Assembly: GCA_041484845.1 (NCBI GenBank)
Contig: JBGPIK010000228.1
Span: 1-10,640 of the forward strand
Direction: 5' to 3'
DNA from: JBGPIK01 sp041484845
Lineage (GTDB): Bacteria > Desulfobacterota > Binatia > UBA9968
DNA length: 10,640 bases
A model generated the notes under the pieces. That model was given only the letters and a program-made list of their open reading frames with translations, did no database searches and was not told the DNA's origin. The translations under genes were made by a program, and so were the position numbers. This document shows positions 1-7,656 of this stretch, one piece after another; the first letter of the stretch is position 1, and every line of letters begins with the position of its first letter.

Positions 1-360
1 TGAATGGCTGAGTTTTGGACTCAGCGAAATCAGATCACAAACCACCGGCTGGAAGAGCGTTGCGGCGCTCTCGATCGTGAGGTGCAGGCCGGCCCGCTTG
101 ACGGCGACGGAAAGCTCGACGACTTCCGGGGTCAGAAGTGGCTCGCCACCGGTAATCACGACGTGACGCGCGGGATACGACGCGACTTTCCGCATAATCT
201 TACTCAGGCTCCAGGGCTCGCCTTCGGGGCGCCACGACGTGTACGGCGTGTCGCACCAGGCGCAACGGAGATTACAGCCGGAAGTGCGAATAAATACAGA
301 TGGCATTCCCACCAGCCGGCCTTCGCCCTGAATCGAATAAAATATTTCAGAAATGCGCAC
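1..360 (-). CDS. queE: 7-carboxy-7-deazaguanine synthase, partial (3' end outside window)
   Basis: This is a radical SAM enzyme of queuosine/7-deazaguanine synthesis that converts 6-carboxy-tetrahydropterin to 7-carboxy-7-deazaguanine. The 120 visible residues begin VRISEIFYSIQGEGRLVG. They carry the cluster-binding cysteines in CNLRCAWC (C29, C33, C36), the SAM-contact motif TGGEP (70-74) and the SPKL motif near the window edge (114-117). Family members are about 210-250 residues, so roughly the C-terminal half lies outside. I chose the GTG at 360-358 because an in-frame stop sits four codons upstream (372-370) and the conserved family N-terminus starts right there. No strong Shine-Dalgarno is visible. 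One small oddity is ESAAT where relatives usually have ETAGT. The gene diverges from the uvrA operon. The identification is from motifs and is firm. Confidence 0.92.
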   Translation of the reverse strand, partial: MRISEIFYSIQGEGRLVGMPSVFIRTSGCNLRCAWCDTPYTSWRPEGEPWSLSKIMRKVASYPARHVVITGGEPLLTPEVVELSVAVKRAGLHLTIESAATLFQPVVCDLISLSPKLSHS

Positions 361-535
361 CTCGATACATTAACAAAGGTCGGGCGACGGGGGAAGCCGA
401 GAACCCGACGACTGCGCTTCGACCGCGACGCTTTTTGCTCCGTGAAGAATTTCTCCCGGCGCCTGCAGGGGGGTCCAGGAAATTCCGCTTCTCTTTAGCA
501 ACCTGGATCCGCGGTTGAGATCGAAACCAACGGCT

Positions 536-711
536 GCGCGAGGTGTAAGCCCGGAGCGGCGAAGACACTGCAACGAATAGCTTCAAGGTCTTGTTGGATG
601 CTTGGCCCGCCGGCGCACCTTGTCTACAGAGATACCCTATGCACCGAAGCCGAATGGCCACTAAAGGGCAGAGGCCCATTGTTTTCGCCGTGTAGGGCTT
701 ACGCCTCGCGC
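536..711 (+). ncRNA. candidate structured RNA with long closing stem (6S-like architecture)
   Basis: Bases 536-552 (GCGCGAGGTGTAAGCCC) pair with 695-711 over 17 positions, one of them G-U. After a 4x4 internal loop, 557-567 pair with 680-690 over 11 contiguous positions, one of them G-U, followed by a mismatch and two more pairs (569-570 with 677-678). A terminal arm can form from 603-607 with 656-660 and 611-614 with 649-652. The wobble pairs work only if the plus strand is transcribed, since they become A-C mismatches on the other strand; this favours plus. The total length of ~176 nt, a long closing stem, an open middle and a terminal arm resemble 6S RNA in outline. However, I cannot match the conserved 6S bubble sequences, and I see no clear promoter or T-tract terminator. 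It lies in a 575-base gap between divergent genes. A folding-competent DNA repeat is the alternative. Confidence 0.42.
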
Positions 712-812
712 TCTGCGTTATTTCCAACTGGAGAATCCAGGATTGACCGCCGATTCCATTGCTCACTCGCGGTAATCTTGAAACGCCGGTTGCTTGTGAT
801 ACAGGTAGAAGG

Positions 813-840
813 TTGGCGCGGCGGGGAAAGGGGCTATTCT
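813..840 (+). promoter_or_regulatory. possible sigma-70-type promoter of the small ORF-uvrA operon
   Basis: TTGGCG at 813-818 and TATTCT at 835-840 are separated by 16 bases. The following TATAAA stretch gives an alternative -10. Transcription would start near 847, leaving a ~90-base leader before the first gene at 937. The hexamers match the consensus only partly, and no convincing LexA-type operator was found beside them. Damage control of uvrA is therefore not visible. Confidence 0.28.
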
Positions 841-936
841 ATAAATTGAGCCGACGCGAGGTGCCGAAAACGTCTGTTTGCAGGTTGATGCCAAGGACCA
901 ATTCTGCATTTTACCGTGGTGCCCGAGAGCACGGCG

Positions 937-1179
937 ATGAGCGTACATAAAGAAGCTTTGCTGGTTGAAGAGCAGAAACTACGCCGGCTGCGCAGAGCCA
1001 TGGACCTCACCGCCGCTTTGCTTTGGCGGGTCAATCTGACTTTGGAAGAAGCGCAGGATGTCGTTAACCATGCCAAGCAAACCGCGCTGCAACTTTTTCC
1101 AGATAAAGAAGAGACCTTCGACTTGATTTACGGCTCGCGCTTTCGCCGCATTCTGGCGGAAAAATATCAGCTGCAATAA
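937..1179 (+). CDS. small helical protein of unknown function upstream of uvrA
   Basis: This is an 80-residue protein beginning MSVHKEALLVEEQKLRRLR. It is rich in charged helical sequence, has no cysteine, and shows no signal peptide or membrane segment. It contains a leucine/alanine-rich amphipathic middle and ends FRRILAEKYQLQ. I do not recognise a named family. The ATG at 937 is preferred because GAGAG lies 8 bases upstream; GTG at 916 or 919 in the same frame would add 6-7 residues but has no ribosome binding site. The stop is 9 bases before the uvrA start, so it is very probably co-transcribed and perhaps translationally coupled with uvrA. Whether it is functionally linked to repair is unknown. 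Confidence 0.6.
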   Translation: MSVHKEALLVEEQKLRRLRRAMDLTAALLWRVNLTLEEAQDVVNHAKQTALQLFPDKEETFDLIYGSRFRRILAEKYQLQ

Positions 1180-1188
1180 ATTCGCTCT

Positions 1189-4100
1189 ATGATTCAGAAT
1201 TGGATTCAGATCCGCGGCGCCAAGCACCACAATCTGAAGAACCTTGACTTGCAAATTCCCTTAAACGCCTTGACGGTGGTCACCGGAGTGAGCGGTTCGG
1301 GAAAATCGACGCTGGCCTTCGATATCCTCTACGGCGAGGGGCAAAGACGCTATGTCGAAAGCTTCTCGGCTTACGCCCGGCAATTTCTTGATCGCATGGA
1401 CAAGCCGGACGTGGAAAGCATCGAGGGGATCCCGCCGACCATCGCGATCGATCAGCGCCGGCCGGTAAAAACATCGCGTTCCACCGTCGGCACGATGACC
1501 GAATTGCACGATCACTTTAAGCTGCTCTTCGCGAAAATAGCCATGCTCCACTGCCGCGGCTGCGACCGCACGGTGGAGCGGGACTCGGCGCAATCGATTT
1601 TTCGCAAGCTTTCTTATTTACCCGAAGGAGCGCCGGTTATCCTCACCTTTTCCCTCCCGCGCTCAACGCTGCCCTGGGAGGAAGTGAGATCAGGTCTACA
1701 GCGCGCCGGATTCCATCGCCTGCTGTGCGCGCAAACGCTACGTGATCTGGAAGAAATCAACGACCTCCCCGCGGGCGATGAAGCCTTGCAAGTGGTGGTT
1801 GACCGTTTTGCGTTTCGCCCACAGAACAAGAAAAGAATCTCAGGCTCGTTGGAGCAGGCTTTCCACTATGGCAAGGGCAAACTCAATCTCTTCTTGCCGC
1901 AAGAAGAATGGCGTCGCGAGCCGTTCAGCAACCTCCTCCATTGTCCGTACTGCGATATTGCTTATCGCGATCCGACGCCTAATCTCTTTTCTTTTAACAG
2001 CCCCTTGGGCGCTTGCGAAACCTGTCGCGGCTTCGGCCGGGTCATCGACATCGATCTCGACCTCGTCATTCCCGACCCGGGGAAATCGCTCAGCGAAGGT
2101 GCCATCAAACCGTGGATCATCAAAGCCCGGCGCATGCGCCGGCTGCTGGATTTCTGCGAGCGCAAACGAATCCCTGCCAAAAAACCGTATGGGGAACTGA
2201 GCGCGCAACAAAAGCGGCTTATCCTAGAGGGCGAGGGTGAATTTAAAGGCATTCGCGGCTGGTTTCGCCGCCTGGAACGAAAGAGCTACCGAATGCACGT
2301 GCGCGTTTTACTTTCCCGCTATCGTGCCTACCTGCTGTGTCCGGATTGTCAGGGAAGCCGGCTCAAGCCCGATGCGCTGCATTATCGCATCAACGGCAAA
2401 GACATCGCACAAGTGAATGCGATGAACGTCGCTGAAGCGCAGCGCTTCTTTAACGAGCTCAAACCTGCCGGCGCCATAGATCAAGTGGCGAGTTTAATCC
2501 TCGACGAAATCCGCCGGCGCCTGAGTTATCTCGTCGGCGTCGGGCTCGAATATTTGACTCTGGACCGCCAATCGCGCACGCTTTCCGGCGGCGAGCTCGA
2601 ACGGGTCGATCTCACCACAGCCATTGGTTCATCTTTAGTGAACACGCTCTACGTTCTCGATGAACCGTCCATCGGTCTGCACCCGCGCGACAGCCGCCGC
2701 CTTGTCGAAATCTTGCACCGTCTGCGCGCGAACCAAAATACCGTGGTCGTCGTCGAGCATGATCCCGAAATCATCAAGGAGAGCGACTACATCATTGACT
2801 TGGGGCCAAAAGCCGGCGAGCAGGGCGGTCAAATCATGTTCGCCGGAACCTATGAATCGCTGCTCAAAGATAAGCATTCCCTCACAGCCGCTTATCTGAG
2901 CGAACGCAAGAGCATTCCTTTCCCCTCGCGTAATCGCAAGCCCCTGATGCAGCGCGCCATCAAAATCAAAAGCGCGCAGGCCAATAACCTTAAGAACATC
3001 GATGTGGACATTCCGCTGGGCCTTTTGGTCTGCATCACCGGCGTTTCAGGCTCGGGAAAATCAAGCCTCGTCGATGAGGTGCTCTACCGGAATATCAAAA
3101 AGCTCAAAGAGGCGCCCACCGCGCCGGTGACCCACTGTGCGGCGATCACAGGGGCGGACAAAGTTTCCGAGGTAGTGCTGGTCGATCAGTCGCCGGTGGG
3201 AACTACGCCGCGCTCAAATCCCGCGACTTATATGAAAGCCTTTGACGGCATACGTCGATTGTTTGCCGCCGCCGAGCTGTCGCGCCTGCGCGGTTATACG
3301 CCTTCGACCTTCTCGTTCAACGTCGAGGGCGGGCGGTGCGACACCTGCCGGGGTGAAGGATTCGAAAAGGTCGAGATGCAATTTCTCTCGGATGTCTATA
3401 CCTCCTGCCCGGAGTGCCACGGCAGCCGCTTTCGCGAAGAGATTTTAGAAGTCAACTATCGCGGCAAGAACGTCCGCCAGATCCTCGATTTGACCATCGC
3501 AGACGCTATCGAGTTCTTTAAGGATACGCCGGAAATCACCCATGCCTTGCTGCCGCTGCGCGCTGTCGGGCTCGAATACGTTCGCTTGGGCCAACCGCTC
3601 ACCACCCTATCCGGTGGCGAATCGCAACGGCTCAAACTGGCCGCGCATATGGCAAAGGCCAAAAGAGCCGGCGCGCTTTTTATCTTCGATGAACCGACCA
3701 CGGGTCTTCACTTCCACGATATTGAGCGGCTGCTCTTGGCCTTCAACGAATTGATCGACCAGGGCCACTCCATCGTGGTCATCGAACATAACTTGGAAGT
3801 CATTAAATGCGCCGACTACATTATCGATCTCGGACCGGAAGGCGGCGACGGTGGAGGGCGGGTCATCGCCACCGGCACGCCTGCGCAAATCGCGGCCGTG
3901 GCGGAATCGCACACCGGCGTTTACCTCAAGCCCCACTTGAAAAGGGCAGCCGCTTCTCCGTTCGGCCCGCTTTTGGAAACGAGAAACATTCAAGAGTCTC
4001 AGGGGTTGATCGAAGAAGAGAACGCCATCACCATCGTTGGCGCTAAGGAACACAATCTCAAAAACATCAGTCTGAAGATTCCACGCGATCGCTTCGTTGT

Positions 4101-6873
4101 GATCACGGGCTTGAGCGGTTCCGGCAAATCATCGCTGGCCTTCGATATCATCTATGCGGAGGGGCAGCGGCGTTACATCGACAGTCTCTCAGCTTATGCG
4201 CGCCAGTTTCTCCAGGTCATGGCGCGCCCAAACGTTGATTTGCTTGCCGGTATCCCTCCGACCGTGGCGATTGAGCAACGGCTCAGCCAAGGCGGAAAAA
4301 ACTCCACGGTCGCAACGGTAACCGAGATCTATCATTACTTAAGGCTACTTTATGCGAAGGTGGGAAAACAACACTGCGTGCAGTGCGGCCGGCAGATTCG
4401 CTCGCTCACGCGCAGCCAGATCCTTGATCGGATCGGGCGCTCTTACCGCGGCAAAGAAGTCATGGTCTTGAGTCCCATCGTACGCGGGCGCAAAGGTTTT
4501 CACAAAGAAGTGATCGCTGGCGCAAGGCGCCTCGGCTATCGCCGTGCCCGCATTGACGGCAAGTTGATCGACCTGCGGGCGCCGGAATTGGCGCAAGGAC
4601 TCGAGCGCTTCAAAGAACACGATATCGACATCGTGATCGGCAAGGCCAAGGCCGGGGGCCATGAGGTCGAGGCGCTGGTGGATCATGGGCTGCGATTAGG
4701 CAATGGCGTGATCCATTTGATTTCGGAGCGCGGCGAGCAAATTTTTAATCAACGCCTCTTTTGCCTGCGGTGCGGCATCGGCTATGAGCCCCTTGATCCA
4801 CGGCTGTTTTCATTTAACAGCCGTCAGGGAGCCTGCTCTCACTGCGGCGGCATGGGCTTTCAATGGGATTTCGATCCCGACCTGCTCTTCGCCGACCGGC
4901 GCAAATCGGTTAGCCAGTCCTTGCGCGGGATCGCCGATTCTTTCACCGTGAACGCGGCTCACCTAGAGCGCGTGATCCAGCGCCTGCTCAAAGAGATCGA
5001 GGACATCGACCCCATCGACACCGACAAACCCTTCGGCCGCCTGGCAAAGAAGATCCAAGAGGAAATTCTTTTCGGCGGCACGGGCCGCGCCGCCTTCGCC
5101 GGCCTGATTCCCCGGCTGCGAGAGATTTGGCAAGACGGCGCCGACGAAGCGAATCAGGAACTCTCGGAACTGTTGACGGAGTCTCCCTGCACCGCCTGTC
5201 ACGGCCAAAGGCTCAACCCGCGCGCGCAAGCGGTGCGCGTCGATGGCAAAGCGATCTCGCAGGTGACGGCGTTATCGGTGGATGACGCGAAAAAATACTT
5301 CGACGGTCTGAAACTAACCCAGAGCGACAACGGGAACGCCGAACGTGACCACGCCGTGGCGGATAAAATCGTCCGCGAGATCCAACAGCGGCTCAATTTT
5401 TTGGCGGAAGTCGGTCTGCCGTACTTAACCCTTGACCGCCGCGCCGACACGCTTTCCGGTGGCGAAGCGCAGCGCATCCGCCTCGCCGCGCAGCTCGGCT
5501 CCAGTCTACGCGGAGTTTGCTACATCCTCGACGAACCAACCATTGGCTTGCATCCGCGCGACAACGCCATGTTACTGCGCACCCTGCGCCGCCTTAAGGA
5601 GGTTGGCAACAGTGTTCTGGTTGTCGAGCATGATGAGGCGACGATTGAAGCCGCCGATCTGATCGTCGACCTCGGCCCGGGCGCGGGAGTGCGCGGCGGC
5701 AGCATCGTCTCCATGGGTACACCCGAGGAGATCCGCCATAACCCGAACTCACCCACCGGAGCGTTCCTCAGGGCGGAAAAAAAACGCATTGGACCGAAGC
5801 GGGAGCTCACCAAGTCGAACTGGCTTTCGATCCGCGGCGCGAAGGCGAATAATTTAAAGAATGTCGATGTTCGGTTGCCCCTCGGCATGTGGACTTGCGT
5901 CACCGGCATCTCGGGGTCAGGCAAGAGCACCTTGGTGAAGGAAGTCTTGTACAAGGGCCTCAAGATAAAACTGGACCAGTTCGCCGGCCGGCCGGGCAGC
6001 CACAAGGAAATTACCGGTTGGCAGTCCCTCGAACGAATCGTCGAGGTCGATCAAACCCCGATCGGCAAAACACCGCGCTCGGTTCCGGCTTCTTACGTCG
6101 GCATACTGGACGAGATTCGTAAACTCTACGCCCTGGCGCCGGAAGCGCGCCTGCGCGGGTACACGCCGAGCCGATTTTCCTTCAACGTCAAGGGCGGCCG
6201 ATGCGAAGAGTGCGCCGGACAAGGCAAGATTCGCAAGGAAATGAGTTTCCTGCCCGATGTTTTCGTCGACTGCGAGGCCTGCGGCGGCGAGCGTTTCAAC
6301 GAAGATACACTCGCCATTCGTTTCAATGACAAGAGTATCGCGGACGTATTTCGCATGACGGTGGAAGAAGCCGTGCCGTTCTTCCACGCCTTTCCGAAAA
6401 TTGCCCGGCCGCTGAAGATCTTGGACGACACCGGTATGGGCTACATCGCGCTCGGGCAAGCGAGCAACACACTCTCGGGCGGCGAAGCGCAACGCATCAA
6501 ACTCGCCTACGAACTGGGAAAGGAATCCCACGGCAAGACGCTCTATGTGTTGGACGAACCTACCACCGGCCTGCACTTCGTCGACGTGGAAAAGCTGATC
6601 CATATTCTCCACCGCCTGGTTGAGATGGGTAATACCGTGGTCACGATCGAGCACAATTTGGACATCGTCAAAGATGCCGATTATTTAATCGATCTCGGAC
6701 CGGAGGGCGGCGAGAACGGCGGCCGGGTCGTCGCCCGCGGTTCACCCCTGGAAGTCAGCGCCGACGGCCAACACTCGTTCACGGCCCGTTTCCTGCGCGA
6801 TTATTTGAATGGCGCGGCGGCGCAAGCGGGCCCTGCCAGCCTGGAACAGTCCTGCGCAGAGCTGACCGCGTAA
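1189..6873 (+). CDS. uvrA: double-length UvrA, excinuclease ABC subunit A (two fused UvrA copies)
   Basis: This is the damage-recognition ATPase of nucleotide excision repair, which loads UvrB. At 1894 residues it is about twice the usual ~940, because two complete UvrA units are joined near residue 930-945. Unit 1 has Walker A at 33-40 and 618-625, signatures at 465-469 and 807-811, Walker B DEP at 491-493 and 834-836, and switch histidines H524 and H867. Its zinc modules are C252/C255/C276/C279 and C717/C720/C740/C743. Unit 2 has Walker A at 974-981 and 1573-1580, signatures at 1422-1426 and 1762-1766, Walker B at 1448-1450 and 1789-1791, and H1481 and H1822. Its zinc modules are C1192/C1195/C1216/C1219 and C1672/C1675/C1695/C1698. 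Unit 2 keeps the UvrB-binding-domain motifs GRKGFH (1100-1105) and RARIDG (1119-1124). Unit 1 has unrelated sequence there (~131-245), and its first signature reads LSGGELERV instead of LSGGEAQRI. Tandem UvrAs are known, for example in Chlamydia. No frameshift is seen. Confidence 0.97.
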   Translation: MIQNWIQIRGAKHHNLKNLDLQIPLNALTVVTGVSGSGKSTLAFDILYGEGQRRYVESFSAYARQFLDRMDKPDVESIEGIPPTIAIDQRRPVKTSRSTVGTMTELHDHFKLLFAKIAMLHCRGCDRTVERDSAQSIFRKLSYLPEGAPVILTFSLPRSTLPWEEVRSGLQRAGFHRLLCAQTLRDLEEINDLPAGDEALQVVVDRFAFRPQNKKRISGSLEQAFHYGKGKLNLFLPQEEWRREPFSNLLHCPYCDIAYRDPTPNLFSFNSPLGACETCRGFGRVIDIDLDLVIPDPGKSLSEGAIKPWIIKARRMRRLLDFCERKRIPAKKPYGELSAQQKRLILEGEGEFKGIRGWFRRLERKSYRMHVRVLLSRYRAYLLCPDCQGSRLKPDALHYRINGKDIAQVNAMNVAEAQRFFNELKPAGAIDQVASLILDEIRRRLSYLVGVGLEYLTLDRQSRTLSGGELERVDLTTAIGSSLVNTLYVLDEPSIGLHPRDSRRLVEILHRLRANQNTVVVVEHDPEIIKESDYIIDLGPKAGEQGGQIMFAGTYESLLKDKHSLTAAYLSERKSIPFPSRNRKPLMQRAIKIKSAQANNLKNIDVDIPLGLLVCITGVSGSGKSSLVDEVLYRNIKKLKEAPTAPVTHCAAITGADKVSEVVLVDQSPVGTTPRSNPATYMKAFDGIRRLFAAAELSRLRGYTPSTFSFNVEGGRCDTCRGEGFEKVEMQFLSDVYTSCPECHGSRFREEILEVNYRGKNVRQILDLTIADAIEFFKDTPEITHALLPLRAVGLEYVRLGQPLTTLSGGESQRLKLAAHMAKAKRAGALFIFDEPTTGLHFHDIERLLLAFNELIDQGHSIVVIEHNLEVIKCADYIIDLGPEGGDGGGRVIATGTPAQIAAVAESHTGVYLKPHLKRAAASPFGPLLETRNIQESQGLIEEENAITIVGAKEHNLKNISLKIPRDRFVVITGLSGSGKSSLAFDIIYAEGQRRYIDSLSAYARQFLQVMARPNVDLLAGIPPTVAIEQRLSQGGKNSTVATVTEIYHYLRLLYAKVGKQHCVQCGRQIRSLTRSQILDRIGRSYRGKEVMVLSPIVRGRKGFHKEVIAGARRLGYRRARIDGKLIDLRAPELAQGLERFKEHDIDIVIGKAKAGGHEVEALVDHGLRLGNGVIHLISERGEQIFNQRLFCLRCGIGYEPLDPRLFSFNSRQGACSHCGGMGFQWDFDPDLLFADRRKSVSQSLRGIADSFTVNAAHLERVIQRLLKEIEDIDPIDTDKPFGRLAKKIQEEILFGGTGRAAFAGLIPRLREIWQDGADEANQELSELLTESPCTACHGQRLNPRAQAVRVDGKAISQVTALSVDDAKKYFDGLKLTQSDNGNAERDHAVADKIVREIQQRLNFLAEVGLPYLTLDRRADTLSGGEAQRIRLAAQLGSSLRGVCYILDEPTIGLHPRDNAMLLRTLRRLKEVGNSVLVVEHDEATIEAADLIVDLGPGAGVRGGSIVSMGTPEEIRHNPNSPTGAFLRAEKKRIGPKRELTKSNWLSIRGAKANNLKNVDVRLPLGMWTCVTGISGSGKSTLVKEVLYKGLKIKLDQFAGRPGSHKEITGWQSLERIVEVDQTPIGKTPRSVPASYVGILDEIRKLYALAPEARLRGYTPSRFSFNVKGGRCEECAGQGKIRKEMSFLPDVFVDCEACGGERFNEDTLAIRFNDKSIADVFRMTVEEAVPFFHAFPKIARPLKILDDTGMGYIALGQASNTLSGGEAQRIKLAYELGKESHGKTLYVLDEPTTGLHFVDVEKLIHILHRLVEMGNTVVTIEHNLDIVKDADYLIDLGPEGGENGGRVVARGSPLEVSADGQHSFTARFLRDYLNGAAAQAGPASLEQSCAELTA

Positions 6874-6874
6874 A

Positions 6875-7267
6875 ATGGCCACGCGAATTCTGTCGATGCT
6901 GGGTAGCGGACTACGACTCAAGTGTCCGCGCTGCGGCACTGGATCTTTGTACGAAAAACCGTTCAGGATGCGTCTCAATTGTAATTGTTGCGATTTGAAA
7001 TTCGAGCGCGAGCAGGGTTATTTCGTCGGCGCCATCTACATCAATTATGCGGCTACGGTCGCGATTGCCGTGCCGGGATTTTTTCTACTTGACGTATTTA
7101 CGAGCATGAACATCAACCAGCAACTCGCTCTGTGGGTTCCTTTCGCGGTGGTTTTCCCATTGATGTTTTTCCATCACTCACGAAGTCTTTGGCTCGTCTT
7201 TGATTATTTTTTCAATCCCGCCCAGAGCGTTTACAGCGTGCCGCCAAAGAAATCGCCGAACCACTGA
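6875..7267 (+). CDS. DUF983 family membrane protein with zinc ribbon
   Basis: This is a 130-residue protein with an N-terminal cytoplasmic zinc ribbon, C17-x2-C20 and C36-x2-C39. It is followed by the family hallmark FEREQGYFVGAIYINY (43-58) and two predicted membrane helices, about 54-76 and 83-102. This is the layout of DUF983, a conserved inner-membrane family of unknown biochemical role that is often found in Proteobacteria. The ATG lies one base after the uvrA stop (TAA-A-ATG) and has no clear Shine-Dalgarno of its own. Translation is therefore probably coupled to uvrA, and the two genes belong to one operon. No functional connection to DNA repair is known to me. Family assignment is firm; function is open. 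Confidence 0.85.
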   Translation: MATRILSMLGSGLRLKCPRCGTGSLYEKPFRMRLNCNCCDLKFEREQGYFVGAIYINYAATVAIAVPGFFLLDVFTSMNINQQLALWVPFAVVFPLMFFHHSRSLWLVFDYFFNPAQSVYSVPPKKSPNH

Positions 7268-7336
7268 CAATGTGTCACAACAGCAGCCTATCGCGACCCA
7301 GCCCGGCAATCCTTCGATCATAAACGCTGCTTCGAT

Positions 7337-7471
7337 TCAGCCGAAATTGTTTTCCTTTCGACTGTTTTTACATGGGCCGCCAGAGAGTGACGGCTGGTCT
7401 TTCGCTCCCTTTGACTCTCTTGACGAACTTCGTGGAGCCAGTCCATCCAGTCCTTTCCTTATAATCTTCAT
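7337..7471 (-). CDS. doubtful small ORF with a strong Shine-Dalgarno (44 residues)
   Basis: On the minus strand a perfect GGAGGAGG (7488-7481) lies 9 bases ahead of an ATG at 7471-7469. The ATG opens a 44-codon frame beginning MKIIRKGLDGLAPRSSSR and ending at TGA 7339-7337. The peptide is basic and serine-rich with hardly any hydrophobic core, which argues against a folded globular protein. Another short open frame ends inside the same ribosome binding site (…SPFANRRR, stop at 7480-7478). This stretch could therefore be the junction of two decayed genes. The ORF is supported only by its ribosome binding site; I recognise no family. Confidence 0.22.
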   Translation of the reverse strand: MKIIRKGLDGLAPRSSSRESKGAKDQPSLSGGPCKNSRKENNFG

Positions 7472-7515
7472 ACGCAATTACCTCCTCCGGTTGGCGAATG
7501 GAGAGACTTGTACTG

Positions 7516-7536
7516 GCTCAACGTAACGCAACCAGG
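7516..7536 (+). repeat. direct repeat, copy 1 (partner at 10114-10134)
   Basis: GCTCAACGTAACGCAA is identical at 7516-7531 and 10114-10129. It is followed by one mismatch and then CAGG in both places, giving 20 of 21 matching bases in the same orientation. The flanks do not match. Copy 1 is outside any convincing gene. Read on the minus strand, both copies can be translated as LRYVE in the same frame. The two copies bracket the SLOG/HEPN accessory operon, about 2.6 kb apart. Confidence 0.5.
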
Positions 7537-7564
7537 ACTTACTAATAAATGAGATTTGAAAGGT

Positions 7565-7600
7565 GAGTCTCCGATTCTCCGAGAGTATCGGAAATGACTC
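7565..7600. other. imperfect hairpin in the convergent intergenic region
   Basis: An outer GAGTC/GACTC (7565-7569 with 7596-7600) encloses CCGAT/ATCGG (7571-7575 with 7587-7591), and after a T-T mismatch CTC/GAG around the loop CGA. It lies between the end of the plus-strand uvrA operon (7267) and the end of the minus-strand SLOG/HEPN operon (7657). A convergent, factor-dependent stop signal is possible there. No T-tract follows on either strand, so it is not a standard intrinsic terminator. Apart from this hairpin, the doubtful ORF and a repeat copy, 7268-7656 holds nothing I can name. Confidence 0.35.
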
Positions 7601-7656
7601 GCGGTTACATCAACGCTTTGATTAAGAGATGAATCTCAAGGGTGACGCGCCAACGA

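Noticed and set aside
4..498. 164-codon plus-strand open frame at the window start
   Set aside because: It lies opposite queE, whose radical SAM motifs are unmistakable on the minus strand; the plus frame is a shadow.
347..766. 139-codon minus-strand open frame across the gap
   Set aside because: No recognisable motif, many R/S/P residues typical of GC-rich shadow frames, overlaps the start of queE, and conflicts with the stem structure at 536-711.
866..882. CGAA…GTTTG palindrome-like sequence upstream of uvrA, considered as a LexA box
   Set aside because: It matches the Gram-positive type SOS box only partly and the lineage's LexA site is unknown, so no SOS control is claimed.
7376..7394. 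GCCG…CGGC hairpin downstream of the DUF983 gene, considered as terminator
   Set aside because: The stem is short and mismatched, and no T-run follows.
7622..7640. GAGA/TCTC mini-hairpin just beyond the end of the minus-strand operon
   Set aside because: Only four pairs and no T-tract; cannot be called a terminator.
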